From assembly GCA_947074275.1 (NCBI GenBank), contig CAMTPA010000004.1, positions 1-64,000 on the forward strand: 64,000 nt of DNA, given 5' to 3'. The position numbers and the translations under genes are program-made. Under the pieces are notes generated by a model. The model was not told where the DNA came from. It saw nothing but the letters and a program-made list of their open reading frames with translations, and made no database searches. Each line of letters begins with the position of its first letter. Positions within the stretch are counted from its first letter, which is position 1. Of this stretch, positions 1 through 9,600 are shown piece by piece. The DNA is from an uncultured Bacteroides sp. (lineage in GTDB: Bacteria; Bacteroidota; Bacteroidia; Bacteroidales; Bacteroidaceae).

Positions 1-348
1 GTTTAGTTGGTTGTCGCCCACCTCAAAGTTTACGGTCTCGTTACCGATTTCCAAGATGTACTTTCCTTTTTGTTTTGCTGCGCTCAGATCTATTTTTGAT
101 CGGATTTTCCCCGATAAGAGCGATGCGGTGGAATGCTCGGTTGTTCCTGTTCCTATAATGGCTCCGTTGCTATCTCTTATTGTATATTTGGTTGTGTTTT
201 CATTGTCCCAAATAGCAACTTTTTCTTGTTGCGGATAGAAGCCAAGCTGGTTGATGCGCACACTCGATGTGGTGTTTGACGTGTGTGTGCTGCACCCTGC
301 GCATAGCAAGCACCCCGAAAATAGATAAGATATGACGATGTTTCTCAT
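1..348 (-). CDS. Lipoprotein with cellulase N-terminal Ig-like domain, probable GH9 endoglucanase (5' part only)
   Basis: Only the first 116 codons are in the window; the reading frame is open to the left edge. The protein begins with a hydrophobic signal segment ending in a lipobox-like stretch (CLLCAGC), so it is probably a lipoprotein. It is followed by VRINQLGFYP and further residues typical of the immunoglobulin-like domain that precedes GH9 catalytic domains (family pattern RVNQLGY.P). The catalytic domain itself is out of view, so GH9 is inferred from the N-terminal domain only. It lies on the same strand as the nuclease and GH43 genes to its right, but 149 bases separate it from the nuclease gene. 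A beta-glucan or xyloglucan role would fit the plant cell-wall theme of the window. Confidence 0.6.
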   Translation of the reverse strand, partial: MRNIVISYLFSGCLLCAGCSTHTSNTTSSVRINQLGFYPQQEKVAIWDNENTTKYTIRDSNGAIIGTGTTEHSTASLLSGKIRSKIDLSAAKQKGKYILEIGNETVNFEVGDNQLN

Positions 349-497
349 ACTGCATTCAATTTGATTCGTTAATAAGGATTGAACAAAATTAGAAATAATC
401 AGTTGAATCGTTGGTATCGAATGATTTTAAATAGGTATCCGATTGTATCAAACCTTCTTAATAAAGTGTAGTCCGCCACCATATAGCATTATCATAC

Positions 498-1484
498 TCA
501 CCAATATCTCTTTTCTAAATATTGGTACAGCGTTGGGTATTTGTCTGCTATGGGAGTCAGAAATTTCCTTGGATCAACAATCTCATATTTGGTTTGGTCG
601 CTCAGACACGTTCGCCAGCTTTGTTCCATTCCTTTGCCGGTTGTTTTATATCTCTTGTTGAGTAAATCGGTATTTTCGCTTGGAATGATATGCAGGTGTA
701 AGTAGTTTGTTGCTTTGAGCAACTCATCTTCTTGGTGCAGGATGATTTGTTCTGCCCACAATGTTTGGCGCATCAGCTGATAGAATGGCTCGTAGAAGTA
801 GATTGACTGTCGATAATCAGGCAGTGTTTTAAGCTGTTCCGATTGGTCTATCAAATGGGCGTATCGGCTTAACCGCTCCTTGCCCTTCCCGTTTGTTCCT
901 TTGGGCTCAGACGCTCTGTCCTCTACCGACTTGTCTTGATTGTTGTAGTGTTCGGTATATTTCCACTCTATCGGGATAAGCCATAGTCCTCCCGACTTGT
1001 GTTTAGCATAGATAAAAGCATCTATCGAGGTGCAGTTGGAACCACGTGTTATATCAGCGTCCTCGTTTTTTGCTTCGTTTAGTCGGTCTTTGCGGCTTGT
1101 CACCTCAAAGGCGATATAGGTAGGCTCTTTATCGCAAGGAATGGGCAATACCTCTACGAACTCATCTCTTACGTTATTGAGTACTTTGAGCACAACGTCC
1201 TTGTCGTTGCGGATTAGAAATAGATGGTTCAGGCACGCTATCTGCGATGAGAGTGTGTGGGCGGTAGGGTCTCGCTTTCCACCCCACCACACTATTTTGT
1301 TGTCGTTGATGTATTTTTTTGAAGCGTCCACTATATCACAAAATAGATTTGCGTCAGACTTTTTGAGAATCTCATCTCTTACTCCTCTAAAATATCCACC
1401 ACCCTGCACTCCATTAAAGATAGTTGATTTTTTAATCAATTCTCGTTGCTTGGCTCTTTGTGCCTCTTGAAATTTTGATGCCAT
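498..1484 (-). CDS. Stand-alone PDDEXK-type nuclease, putative restriction endonuclease (PGN_0703-like)
   Basis: A 328-residue cytoplasmic protein without signal peptide or membrane segment. It resembles the family annotated as PGN_0703 putative restriction endonuclease. A PDDEXK core is readable: SIDAF with Asp155, then PIEWKYTE giving Glu173-x-Lys175, separated by the usual hydrophobic strand. This predicts a metal-dependent DNA (or RNA) cleaving fold. No methyltransferase, specificity subunit or helicase gene is adjacent, so it is either an orphan restriction enzyme, a modification-dependent nuclease or a repair/defence nuclease. It has its own promoter-like sequence just upstream and is not obviously cotranscribed with the GH43 genes. 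The catalytic fold is well supported; the biological role is not. Confidence 0.7.
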   Translation of the reverse strand: MASKFQEAQRAKQRELIKKSTIFNGVQGGGYFRGVRDEILKKSDANLFCDIVDASKKYINDNKIVWWGGKRDPTAHTLSSQIACLNHLFLIRNDKDVVLKVLNNVRDEFVEVLPIPCDKEPTYIAFEVTSRKDRLNEAKNEDADITRGSNCTSIDAFIYAKHKSGGLWLIPIEWKYTEHYNNQDKSVEDRASEPKGTNGKGKERLSRYAHLIDQSEQLKTLPDYRQSIYFYEPFYQLMRQTLWAEQIILHQEDELLKATNYLHLHIIPSENTDLLNKRYKTTGKGMEQSWRTCLSDQTKYEIVDPRKFLTPIADKYPTLYQYLEKRYW

Positions 1485-1504
1485 ATTTACACGATTTTAT
1501 CTAA

Positions 1505-1536
1505 CAAAGATAAATGCCAAACTATGAGTTGTCAAG
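1505..1536 (-). promoter_or_regulatory. Bacteroidetes-type promoter of the nuclease gene
   Basis: On the minus strand TATCTTTG (1512-1505) matches the -7 consensus TAnnTTTG exactly, and CTTG (1536-1533) lies 20 bases upstream, near the expected -33 position. The start codon follows 20 bases downstream of the -7 box. Confidence 0.55.
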
Positions 1537-1730
1537 TAGAAAGCTGTAAGATTTCGATGTTTATCTTTTATTAACAACTAAAAATGTGTTTCAGCAAAGC
1601 CAACCTAAGTTCCAGATTGAGGGTAGCATAGGTACCCCTTTTTCATACCCTCTGCGAGAAACTGTTGTGGAAGGGGTGCAGGCTGATTTTAGGCTTGGTT
1701 ATCTATGTATATAGATAATGTGTGGTGGTT

Positions 1731-2705
1731 TCAGCGTTTCTCGGTCGATGTTGTCAGGTTAGGAATGCTTCCATCGGCATTGTATACAAACTCCTCTACA
1801 CATACCGAGCGGCGGTGATTGCCTCCTTTGGGTAGTGCTCCGTTGTGATACACCAAGTACCATCGGTCTTTGAATTGCGAGATGGCTTGGTGGCTCGTTC
1901 CGCAGTTCTCAACAGGGTCGAGTATTCTGCCCCGATGTGTCCACGGCCCTGTGGGTGAGGTGGAGGTGCTGTATTCGATGGTGGAGGGTAGTCCGTGCGA
2001 ATAGGATAAATAGTACACCCCGTTGTGTTTGTGCAGCCACGGAGCTTCGCCAAACAATGGAACATCTACGTAGTGGATTGAGTCTGAGAAACTAATGAGG
2101 TCGTCGTTCAACTTGACGTACTTGCACTTCCCGTTTCCCCAATACAAGTAGGCCTGTCCGTCATCGTCTACAAACACGCTGGGGTCGATGTCGTCAAAGT
2201 CGCCTTGGTTGGGTGTCATGTCGGTGGTGATGAGGGCTGTTCCTCTTGGGGCGGTGTAAGGGCCAAGGGGGTGATCGCTGACTGCCACACCTATCGCCTT
2301 GCCCCCTTTCTCTTTGTGATTGGCGGATACATACCAGTAAAACTTTCCGTTGTGGTGTATGCACTGGCTTGCCCACGCATCACCGTCCGACCATTCAAAG
2401 TCGGTCGGTCTCAGTCGTGCGCCGTGGTCTGTCCAGTTCACCATATCGTCCGAAGAGTAAATTCTCCATTCCCTCATATCAAACCATCCTCCATCTTCTG
2501 CTGCTTCGTCTCTGCCTACGAAGATGTAAAAGCGGTCTTCGTACACCAATGATGCGGGGTCGGCTGTGTAGCAGGTTTGCGACACAGGCGTTTGAGCCAT
2601 ACCAACGAATGATAATAGATGGCAAGCTACTGTCAGCAATAGTCTTTTCACTTTACGAATTATATCTACACGTACGCACACAACGGCAGCAATCATTTTT
2701 TTCAT
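1731..2705 (-). CDS. GH43 family arabinofuranosidase/xylosidase (subfamily 29-like, XynD type)
   Basis: A single-domain five-bladed beta-propeller hydrolase of 324 residues. The three GH43 catalytic positions are visible: Asp49 in YTADP (base), Asp174 in DDIDPS (pKa modulator) and Glu220 in GEAPW (acid). The overall sequence, for example GDAWASQ and YLYWGN, resembles XynD-type arabinoxylan arabinofuranohydrolases of subfamily 29, so removal of arabinose from arabinoxylan is the likely reaction. The start is uncertain. The ATG at 2705 gives an odd basic extension, whereas a GTG at 2651 begins a clean signal peptide (KRLLLTVACHLLSFVGMA). It is the last gene of a three-gene GH43 operon, 4 bases after its neighbour. 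Subfamily assignment is from memory of family patterns. Confidence 0.85.
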   Translation of the reverse strand: MKKMIAAVVCVRVDIIRKVKRLLLTVACHLLSFVGMAQTPVSQTCYTADPASLVYEDRFYIFVGRDEAAEDGGWFDMREWRIYSSDDMVNWTDHGARLRPTDFEWSDGDAWASQCIHHNGKFYWYVSANHKEKGGKAIGVAVSDHPLGPYTAPRGTALITTDMTPNQGDFDDIDPSVFVDDDGQAYLYWGNGKCKYVKLNDDLISFSDSIHYVDVPLFGEAPWLHKHNGVYYLSYSHGLPSTIEYSTSTSPTGPWTHRGRILDPVENCGTSHQAISQFKDRWYLVYHNGALPKGGNHRRSVCVEEFVYNADGSIPNLTTSTEKR

Positions 2706-2709
2706 AGCA

Positions 2710-4338
2710 TCAATATCCTTTCTTTTGATAGTCGAATTGGGCGATGTCTACATAGCCGCCCTCTTTTTGAGTGGCATAGTTGAAGATAGCAAACTTTGAG
2801 CCCATAAACATCCGTGTGTGGTCGAACAGCATCTTTACCTCTGTGCCCAATTGTTGCCAGTGCTGGTTGTCGTAGCTGTAATAAAAGGTGGCCAAGTCTT
2901 TCTTATCGGTAAAGTCGCACGCTATCTTTAGATACACCACGGGTTGTGTTAGCGGTATTTCTGCTTGGATGTTGCTATGTACTTTCTCTACGGCGTGTTT
3001 CTCTTTGGCAAAGTCAACGCTTTCTTCCACCATACGGAGGTATCTCTTTTTACCCTTTTGGGTGATGGCCAATGTGCCAGCCGGACTGTTGAATGCGCTG
3101 AATCCTGCCACGTCGCCCTCTTTCATCTTCGACACGTCGATGAGGATTGTACCCTCGCATTTAGGGCCTTCCATTCGTTGTGTCAGGGTGTTGGGAGCAA
3201 GAAACAGATTGTCTACAATGCGGTTTGTTTTCAGGCGCAGATAGCCGGGGCGGTCGGTGAGCGACCACTTGCTGTCTATCGGGTTGTGATTCCACTGCCA
3301 GTAGAGTGATAGTTTGTCGCTATCGAAATTGTCGCTGCCCACAATGCTTTTACCTATCGAATTGGCATCTACCTCTTTGGTCATAGTCAGTGGCACGTGT
3401 CCGTGCTTGTCGCCAAGTATGGGCCAGCCGTCTACCCACGTGCAAGGCATCAAGATAGGCACTCGCCCTATGCCGCCACGGTCTTGAAAGATAAGCCCAT
3501 ACCAGTCGCCTTGTGGACTGTCTATGATGCAACCTTGCCCCACGCCGCCATATCCATCGAAGTCGTGTTCTAAGATAACCTTCTTCTCGTAAGGCCCTGT
3601 CACGTGGTCGGCTCTGTAACACACCTCTCTGCGCACTCTGCCGGGTTCGCCCCACACCATCGAAATCATGAGCAGGTAGTATTTCCCATCGTGTTTTATC
3701 ACTTGGCTACCTTCCAATAAGCCATACTCTTCGGCATCTCTTTCAAATATCTTTTGGCTCACACCATCGGGTTTTACGTCCGAAAGGTCGCTCTTTAGCT
3801 CTTTCACTTCGCCAGTGCCATAAAACACATACACACGTCCGTCGTCGTCGAACAAGAGCGATGCGTCGTGAAAGTGCTGCGTGCGCGACACAAGCGTCCA
3901 CTCCCCTTCGGGAGTGTCGGCACTGTAAATGTACGAGCGATAGGGTGCGTCGTTGGGCGAGAAGAGCACGTAAAACTTTCCGTTGTGGTAGCGGATGGAC
4001 GATGCCCATTGCCCGTGTCCATACACCGTTCCGTCTATTAAGTCGTAGCGCGAGTGGTCGGTCAGTTTGTCGAACACGTAGTTCACCGTTTCCCAGTTCA
4101 CCAAGTCTTTTGATTTCATGATGGGTGCGCCGGGCATCAGGTGCATTGTGGTGCTTATCATATAATAATCATCGCCTGCACGGGTGAGTGCCATATCGGG
4201 CACATCGGCATAAATCACCGGGTTGCGGAAGGTGGCCATTGCCGTTTTTGATGCCACGCTGTCTCGCTCGTGTGCCAACGAGGGAGTGCAAGACAACATC
4301 GCTCCCAAAAGTATAGATAGATATTTCAACTGTTTCAT
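2710..4338 (-). CDS. GH43 hydrolase with C-terminal beta-sandwich (subfamily 12-like)
   Basis: A 542-residue two-domain enzyme. The N-terminal signal ends near a lipobox-like MLSC, suggesting lipidation or secretion. The GH43 propeller spans roughly residues 37-330 with Asp48 (VPDM), Asp158 (HDAS) and Glu209 (LLEGSQ) as catalytic base, pKa modulator and acid. Residues about 340-540 form a concanavalin-like beta-sandwich of the GH43_C2/DUF1349 kind that helps shape the active site in xylosidases and arabinofuranosidases. Similar proteins sit in Bacteroides arabinoxylan loci and act as alpha-L-arabinofuranosidases. It lies between two other GH43 genes, 15 bases after the upstream one, so the three are cotranscribed. 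Confidence 0.88.
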   Translation of the reverse strand: MKQLKYLSILLGAMLSCTPSLAHERDSVASKTAMATFRNPVIYADVPDMALTRAGDDYYMISTTMHLMPGAPIMKSKDLVNWETVNYVFDKLTDHSRYDLIDGTVYGHGQWASSIRYHNGKFYVLFSPNDAPYRSYIYSADTPEGEWTLVSRTQHFHDASLLFDDDGRVYVFYGTGEVKELKSDLSDVKPDGVSQKIFERDAEEYGLLEGSQVIKHDGKYYLLMISMVWGEPGRVRREVCYRADHVTGPYEKKVILEHDFDGYGGVGQGCIIDSPQGDWYGLIFQDRGGIGRVPILMPCTWVDGWPILGDKHGHVPLTMTKEVDANSIGKSIVGSDNFDSDKLSLYWQWNHNPIDSKWSLTDRPGYLRLKTNRIVDNLFLAPNTLTQRMEGPKCEGTILIDVSKMKEGDVAGFSAFNSPAGTLAITQKGKKRYLRMVEESVDFAKEKHAVEKVHSNIQAEIPLTQPVVYLKIACDFTDKKDLATFYYSYDNQHWQQLGTEVKMLFDHTRMFMGSKFAIFNYATQKEGGYVDIAQFDYQKKGY

Positions 4339-4353
4339 ATTGATGGTGTTGAT

Positions 4354-6090
4354 TTAAGGAATGGTTATATCGTTGTTGGTAGTGGCATATAGCCCAATCA
4401 TACTACCCGTGAATCCGCCTGCCACATTGGTAGAGAGCACATCGCCCGACACCGTGCCGCCCACGTTCACAAACGGTTTTCCATCGGTAGAGTAGCTAAA
4501 TGCGTAGTCGTTGCCTTGTGCTGCTACTTGCAGCGTGATGGGCAACGTGAGGTCAATCTCTTGGCTTGCCAATAGGGTAGATGCTCCTTTCTCGGTACGC
4601 TCCAGCACGATGTAGTATTGACTTCCTTTTTTGGTGATGCCAAACACGTAGTGGAAACGCTCGCTTTGGTAGCAAGTAAGCCCTGCAAGGTCTTTGTCCG
4701 ATTTAGGGAGGTAGCTCAATTGCACCGATGCTTTGAAGTGGTTGTGTTGTTGACGGTGGAAGAGGGTTGCGGTAGGTGCTACTTGCTTGATGTTGGTAGC
4801 AAATGGAGTGAGATAAACACCGTTCTTGTCGTTGGTGATAAATGCTTCGCGAGGGCCGCGAAGTGCCACCCATCTATAATCCAATTGTTCGCCATTCAAG
4901 GGGTCGGTGTAGGTGAAGTTGCCGTTGGGCAGATAGCCTTCCTTCCCGGTTTTATTCTCTACTCCTTTGGGTAGCTTTAGTTTTGCCTCCATCGGAATCA
5001 GTCCATTTTCAAAAACAGGAAACTCTCCACTCCAGTCTACGGGCAGAATAAAGGTTTCTCGTCCTGTGTTCACCTGATTTTGCTCGTTGGGGCGCACACC
5101 CAAAAACACACCGTAGTATTTCCCGTCGGGACCTTTCACCAAGTCGGCGTGTCCTGCCCAGTCCACTTTGTAGGGGCGGTTGTGTGGCAAGTGACGTTGC
5201 GACAGTATGGGGTTGCTTGGCGCAGGAGTAAAAGGCCCTTTGGGGCTATCACCCACAAAAATCACCTCGCTATGATTGCCACCTGTGCCACCTTCGGCGC
5301 ACATCAAGTAGTAGCGTCCATCTTTCTTGTAGATGTGTGGTGCTTCAATCCAAATGGGTTGTTTGCTCAAGTCCACACCGCCGTTCACTATCACCTTGTC
5401 GGTGCCTGCTATCACTTGGTCGTTTTCTACATCATACTCCCATACTTTTATCACCCGGTGGCCGTTGTATAGCTCCTCGCCCGGTGCTGGTGCATCGTTG
5501 TGAACCACGTAGGCCTTGCCATCTTCATCGAAAAACATCGAGGGGTCTATGCCGTCGAAATTGAGTTTGTAAGGGTCGCTCCATCCTTTCATTGGGTCTT
5601 TGGTTTTTACCACCATATTGCCAAACCCACCCGAAAACTGAGTCGTAATCATATAAAACGTATCGTTGTAGGGGTTGTAGCGAATGGCAGGAGCATACAC
5701 GCCCGCACTGATACCGCAATCTTCTACTTGGAGTTGCGAGGTGCGGTCGAGCACGTGTCCTATCTGTTTCCAATTCACAAGGTCGTTGGAATGGAAGATG
5801 GGCACTCCCGGAAAGATAGCGAACGAGGAATGCACTAAGTAATAATCGTTTCCTTTCTGGCAAATGCTGGGGTCGGGGTAGCACCCTTGCAAGATGGGCG
5901 AATAGAACTCATCTGCCTTTAGTGGGTTTTGCTCATAAATGGGATCGTTGCCCTGATAGGTGAACTGACTGAAATGGGGGACATTCTTCCCTTTTACTTT
6001 GTTTTTTGCCATTAGCTCCGTGGGGCAGCTTATGGCCGCCAAGCCCATCAATAGAGCCACTGTGCATTTTCCGATTGAAATGTTTTTCAT
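4354..6090 (-). CDS. GH43 hydrolase with C-terminal beta-sandwich (subfamily 10-like), copy 1
   Basis: A 578-residue secreted or lipidated enzyme (lipobox-like AAISC at residue 22). The catalytic propeller covers about residues 60-370, with Asp73 in YPDPS, Asp182 in GIDPS and Glu249 in WIEAPH. The remaining 200 residues form the usual C-terminal beta-sandwich. The sequence is that of the subfamily 10-like enzymes of Bacteroides xylan loci, beta-xylosidase or arabinofuranosidase in activity. It is clearly paralogous to the GH43 at 11036-12760 (shared DYYLV/DYFLV, AGHADL and GRETF motifs), and the two copies flank the HTCS regulator. It is the first gene of the minus-strand GH43 operon, with a 576-base regulatory region before it. 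Confidence 0.9.
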   Translation of the reverse strand: MKNISIGKCTVALLMGLAAISCPTELMAKNKVKGKNVPHFSQFTYQGNDPIYEQNPLKADEFYSPILQGCYPDPSICQKGNDYYLVHSSFAIFPGVPIFHSNDLVNWKQIGHVLDRTSQLQVEDCGISAGVYAPAIRYNPYNDTFYMITTQFSGGFGNMVVKTKDPMKGWSDPYKLNFDGIDPSMFFDEDGKAYVVHNDAPAPGEELYNGHRVIKVWEYDVENDQVIAGTDKVIVNGGVDLSKQPIWIEAPHIYKKDGRYYLMCAEGGTGGNHSEVIFVGDSPKGPFTPAPSNPILSQRHLPHNRPYKVDWAGHADLVKGPDGKYYGVFLGVRPNEQNQVNTGRETFILPVDWSGEFPVFENGLIPMEAKLKLPKGVENKTGKEGYLPNGNFTYTDPLNGEQLDYRWVALRGPREAFITNDKNGVYLTPFATNIKQVAPTATLFHRQQHNHFKASVQLSYLPKSDKDLAGLTCYQSERFHYVFGITKKGSQYYIVLERTEKGASTLLASQEIDLTLPITLQVAAQGNDYAFSYSTDGKPFVNVGGTVSGDVLSTNVAGGFTGSMIGLYATTNNDITIP

Positions 6091-6212
6091 GCTGTTTCTT
6101 GCTAAGTTTTATATATTGTCTTCTAATAATTGACTGTGTGGATGAACGTTGGTTGTATATGCTCTTGATGAGTGTTAACATCTGCCTTGTGGAGTGTTAA
6201 TAACCATCGTGC

Positions 6213-6244
6213 CAACTGTTCACATTCGAAAGAACAACTGTTCA
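6213..6244. promoter_or_regulatory. 10-base direct repeat, candidate activator site
   Basis: CAACTGTTCA occurs exactly twice, at 6213-6222 and 6235-6244, with start-to-start spacing of 22 bases (about two helical turns). It lies 123 bases upstream of the minus-strand GH43 operon and faces the HTCS gene on the other side. AraC-type output domains often bind tandem direct sites about 21 bases apart, so it is a candidate HTCS site. Function is inferred. Confidence 0.4.
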
Positions 6245-6468
6245 TAGCTGACACACCTTGCTACGAATCGTCTGCTCGTTACTTTCGGAAGCAAATATAA
6301 CAGGAACAAAAAAGGTATGCTTTTCTCTGTATTACAGATATTTTATCGTATATTACATCTTTTGGATGGTTGTTTTAGTGCAATGTACTGTATGTAACAC
6401 CTTGTTTTGTAATACTTTGAAAATGAGGTGTTTGTGGTCTGTATTTTGTAACCTTCAACCCTCTTTGC

Positions 6469-6556
6469 TGGCAAGAGCTACCCACCACGGTGGCAAGGGC
6501 TACCTACCGTGCTGGCAAGAGCTGTCTACCACAGTGGCAACAGCTATCCACCAACT
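6469..6556 (-). repeat. 22-base tandem repeat array 1 (four units)
   Basis: Four consecutive 22-base units occupy exactly 88 bases (starts 6469, 6491, 6513, 6535). On the plus strand each begins TGGCAA followed by an AGCTACC-like core. Read on the minus strand the units have the GGTAG...AGCTCTTGCCA pattern found in the arrays at 44951 and 54850, so the three arrays belong to one dispersed family. Confidence 0.8.
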
Positions 6557-6615
6557 TCGTTCTGTAACCATCTCTTTTTCGTGTGTTTCATCTACCTCAA
6601 TATGTCTCCTTTTTT

Positions 6616-6646
6616 CTTGTAAGCTCCGTTGTTTTATCTATATTTG
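6616..6646 (+). promoter_or_regulatory. HTCS gene promoter
   Basis: CTTG at 6616-6619 and TATATTTG at 6639-6646 are separated by exactly 19 bases, close to the Bacteroidetes consensus TTTG-N19-TAnnTTTG. The expected transcription start near 6653 leaves a short leader before the ATG at 6667 and argues against the in-frame upstream ATG at 6583. Confidence 0.65.
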
Positions 6647-6666
6647 TACTGACCAATTATTACCTT

Positions 6667-9600
6667 ATGTACTATAAATCGATACTATGCGCTGTGTTGC
6701 TTTGTGTTATGTCTGCTCTTCACGCACAGAACAGCAAGCTTTTTACGGCCGACCGCGAACTTTCCAGTAGTTTGATAAACGAAATCTATCAAGATAGGAA
6801 CGGAATGATATGGGTGGCCACCGAAGATGGACTGAATCGCTACGATGGCACAAAATTCTCAATCTACAAGCACGATGCCAATGACGATAATTCGCTGGCT
6901 CACAATTTAGTGAGGTATCTTTTTGAAGACAACAAAGGGCATCTGCTGGTGGGGTGCTACAATGGTGTGCAGCTCTACAACCCCGCCACCGACGACTTTT
7001 CGCTGCCTGCCGTGCGCGAAAATGGAGAACGCTTTGTGTGCAACATCAATATGATACTCCAACGCAAGAATGGTGAAATTTGGCTGTCGGGCAGTGAGTT
7101 GAGCCGCTTGGTGATAGAAGATGACAAGCTGGTGGTGACTCCCATCGACCTACCCATTGGCACTGCGGTGACCGACTACTTGCTGGAAGATTCGCAGGGA
7201 GATATGTGGGTGGTGGTAGACGAGAATAAAGTCTACCGACTGAATGCCAACCAAGAACTTGTGTACTACCCACTTGCCGATGACAAGATGCTGATTAACG
7301 CATTGGGGCAAGACTTTCAAGGAAACATCTATTTGGGCACGCTTGCTCACGGCTTGCTCAAGCTTAGTGGAGACAAACGGTGTTTTGTTTCCATTCCATC
7401 GCACGAGCAACTATCTGTGCGCACCATTTATCCTGGCAATCAAGACGAAGTGTATGTGGGAACCGACGGGCACGGGCTAAAGGTGTATAACAACCGACTG
7501 AATGAATTGACTGATAGTAGAATAGACAACAGTTACTTTGACCTGACGAAATCGAAAGTACACTCGGTGATAAAAGACAGCGATGGTAATTTCTGGTTGG
7601 CTATCTACCAAAAAGGGGTGATGATGATTCCTGCACAACCCAATCGGTTTAAATACATTGGCTACAAATCGGCCAATCGCAACATCATCGGCTCGTGTTG
7701 CGTCACGGCTTTGTTTAAGGACAAAGAAAATACCCTGTGGGTAGGAACCGACAACGACGGCATCTATCGCATTGATAAGGATGGAAAAGAGAGCTGCCAC
7801 TTTGAGCACTCCACTTCGTCTCACTCTGTTCCCTCCATTGTTATCAACCTGTTCGAAGACTCCGACGGTGTGCTTTGGTGTGGCTCTTTCAGCAATGGGA
7901 TGGGGCGTGTAGACAAACAAACGGGACGGTTCACTCCGCTGAGGCTGATAGACAGCGAAAACAGCTTGACGCATCGGGTCTATTGCATTGTCGAAGATTC
8001 GGACAAAAAACTGTGGATAGCCACTATGGGCGGTGGTGTGTTTTGCTACGATATGAACACCCAAAAGGTATCTACCACCAATGTCACTCCCAACGAAAAA
8101 TGGGTTAGTACGCTGTTTTATGCAAAAGAGAAAAACAAACTCTATGTAGGCACTTACAACGGGGTGGCGTGTGTAGATTTAAACGACGAAAACCACGACA
8201 CCCATATGCTGCTGTCAAGGCATATCATCTACTCTATAAACGAAGATGCACGTGGCAATGTGTGGATTGGAACATCCGAAGGGTTGGTTTGCTTGGAAAA
8301 CGAGAGTGAAGCCATCGAGAAGTTTACCATTGCAAACGGATTGCCCTCGGATGTGATTTATGCGGTGCTCGAAGACGACTACAACAACCTGTGGATAAGT
8401 ACCGATGCAGGTGTTTCGCGTTTCGACCCGCTGTCTCGTCGCTTTATCAACTATTTTGTGGGCGATGGATTGCAAGGCAATGAGTTCAGCAAAAACACGG
8501 CGTTCAAAGAAACCAACGGAATACTGTGGTTTGGCGGTGTCAATGGAGTGACCTACTTCAATCCGATGGAAATCACCAATCCGGCACGAAAATGGAACGT
8601 GGCAATCACCGACTTCTACCTACACAACACACCTGTGCGCAAGGGAATGCTATCGGGTGGAGGTCTTATTATAGACAAGCCTGTGTATGAGGCCGAAGAG
8701 TTTCATTTGTCGCACAAAGACAACGCTTTCACAGTGGAGTTTGCCACCCGTGAATACAACAGTCCCGAACGTGTGAGCTTTATGTACTCGATGAACAATG
8801 CCGACTGGGTAGACCTCCGTTCGGGGGTGAATCGCATTTCGTTCAACGACCTCCATCCCGGCACCTATCACTTGAGGATAAAGGCCAAAGACTACGATTT
8901 GCTATCGGACGAAAAAGAGATAAAGATTGTGATTGCATCGCCGTGGTATGCTACCACTTGGGCAAAGATGGGCTACACGTTGGTGTTTCTTGTTGTGGCC
9001 TATTTGGTTTATCTGCAAATAAAACTACGGATGCGAGCCAAACGCGAGATGATGGAACACCAGCACGCCGAAGCGATAAACGAAGCGAAACTGCAATTCT
9101 TTATCAACATCTCTCACGAAATTCGCACGCCTATGTCGCTTGTGATGAGTCCGCTAAAAAAACTGATGAGCCAAGACGAAGATATTGACCGCCAACGCAA
9201 TTATCGCACCATCTATCGTAACTCCGAGCGCATACTTAGTTTGGTGAATCAGCTGATGGATATACGCAAGATAGACAAAGGACAAATGCAGCTACGTTTT
9301 GGCGAAGTGGAGTTGGGCGATTTTCTGCAAGAGCTTTGCGATACGTTCGATTATCAAGTGTCTCACAAGCACATCGGGCTGCTATTCAATAAATGCACGC
9401 ACGAGGTGAAAGCTTGGGTTGACCTTAAAAACTTCGATAAGATATTGGTAAATCTACTATCCAATGCCGTGAAGTTCACCCCCGAAGGCGGACAGATAAC
9501 AATATCCTTGTCTACCGGCGAGGACAAAGAGGCAAAAGGGGCGTTGCAAAATTACATCGAAATAAGCGTGTCCGATACAGGCATCGGTATGGATGCAACC

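Larger units (their letters stand above)
6091..6666. other. Divergent intergenic region between GH43 operon and HTCS gene
   Basis: This 576-base region contains the CAACTGTTCA direct repeat (6213-6244), GTATATTACATC (6348-6359) and GTATGTAACACC (6390-6401), which loosely resemble a motif repeated before the GH43 gene at 11036, a 22-base tandem repeat array (6469-6556) and the HTCS promoter (6616-6646). No convincing gene is present. A short open frame across the repeats encodes only repeat-derived sequence. Confidence 0.6.

Noticed and set aside
1620-1645. GGGTA...TACCC stem followed by five T as a terminator on the plus strand
   Set aside because: No plus-strand gene lies upstream; the stem is only five pairs.
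1699-1718. TTATCTAT/ATAGATAA inverted repeat after the minus-strand GH43 operon
   Set aside because: Made only of weak A-T-rich pairs and without a T-run in the minus direction, so it is not a convincing terminator or site.
6469-6556. Short regularly repeated units considered as a CRISPR array
   Set aside because: Units are contiguous at 22 bases with no unique spacers, and no cas genes are near. The same holds for the arrays at 44951, 54850 and 30293.
6258-6677. Plus-strand open frame of 139 codons across the region upstream of the HTCS
   Set aside because: It covers the 22-base repeats and known promoter, has no signal or domain, and overlaps the real start of the HTCS gene.
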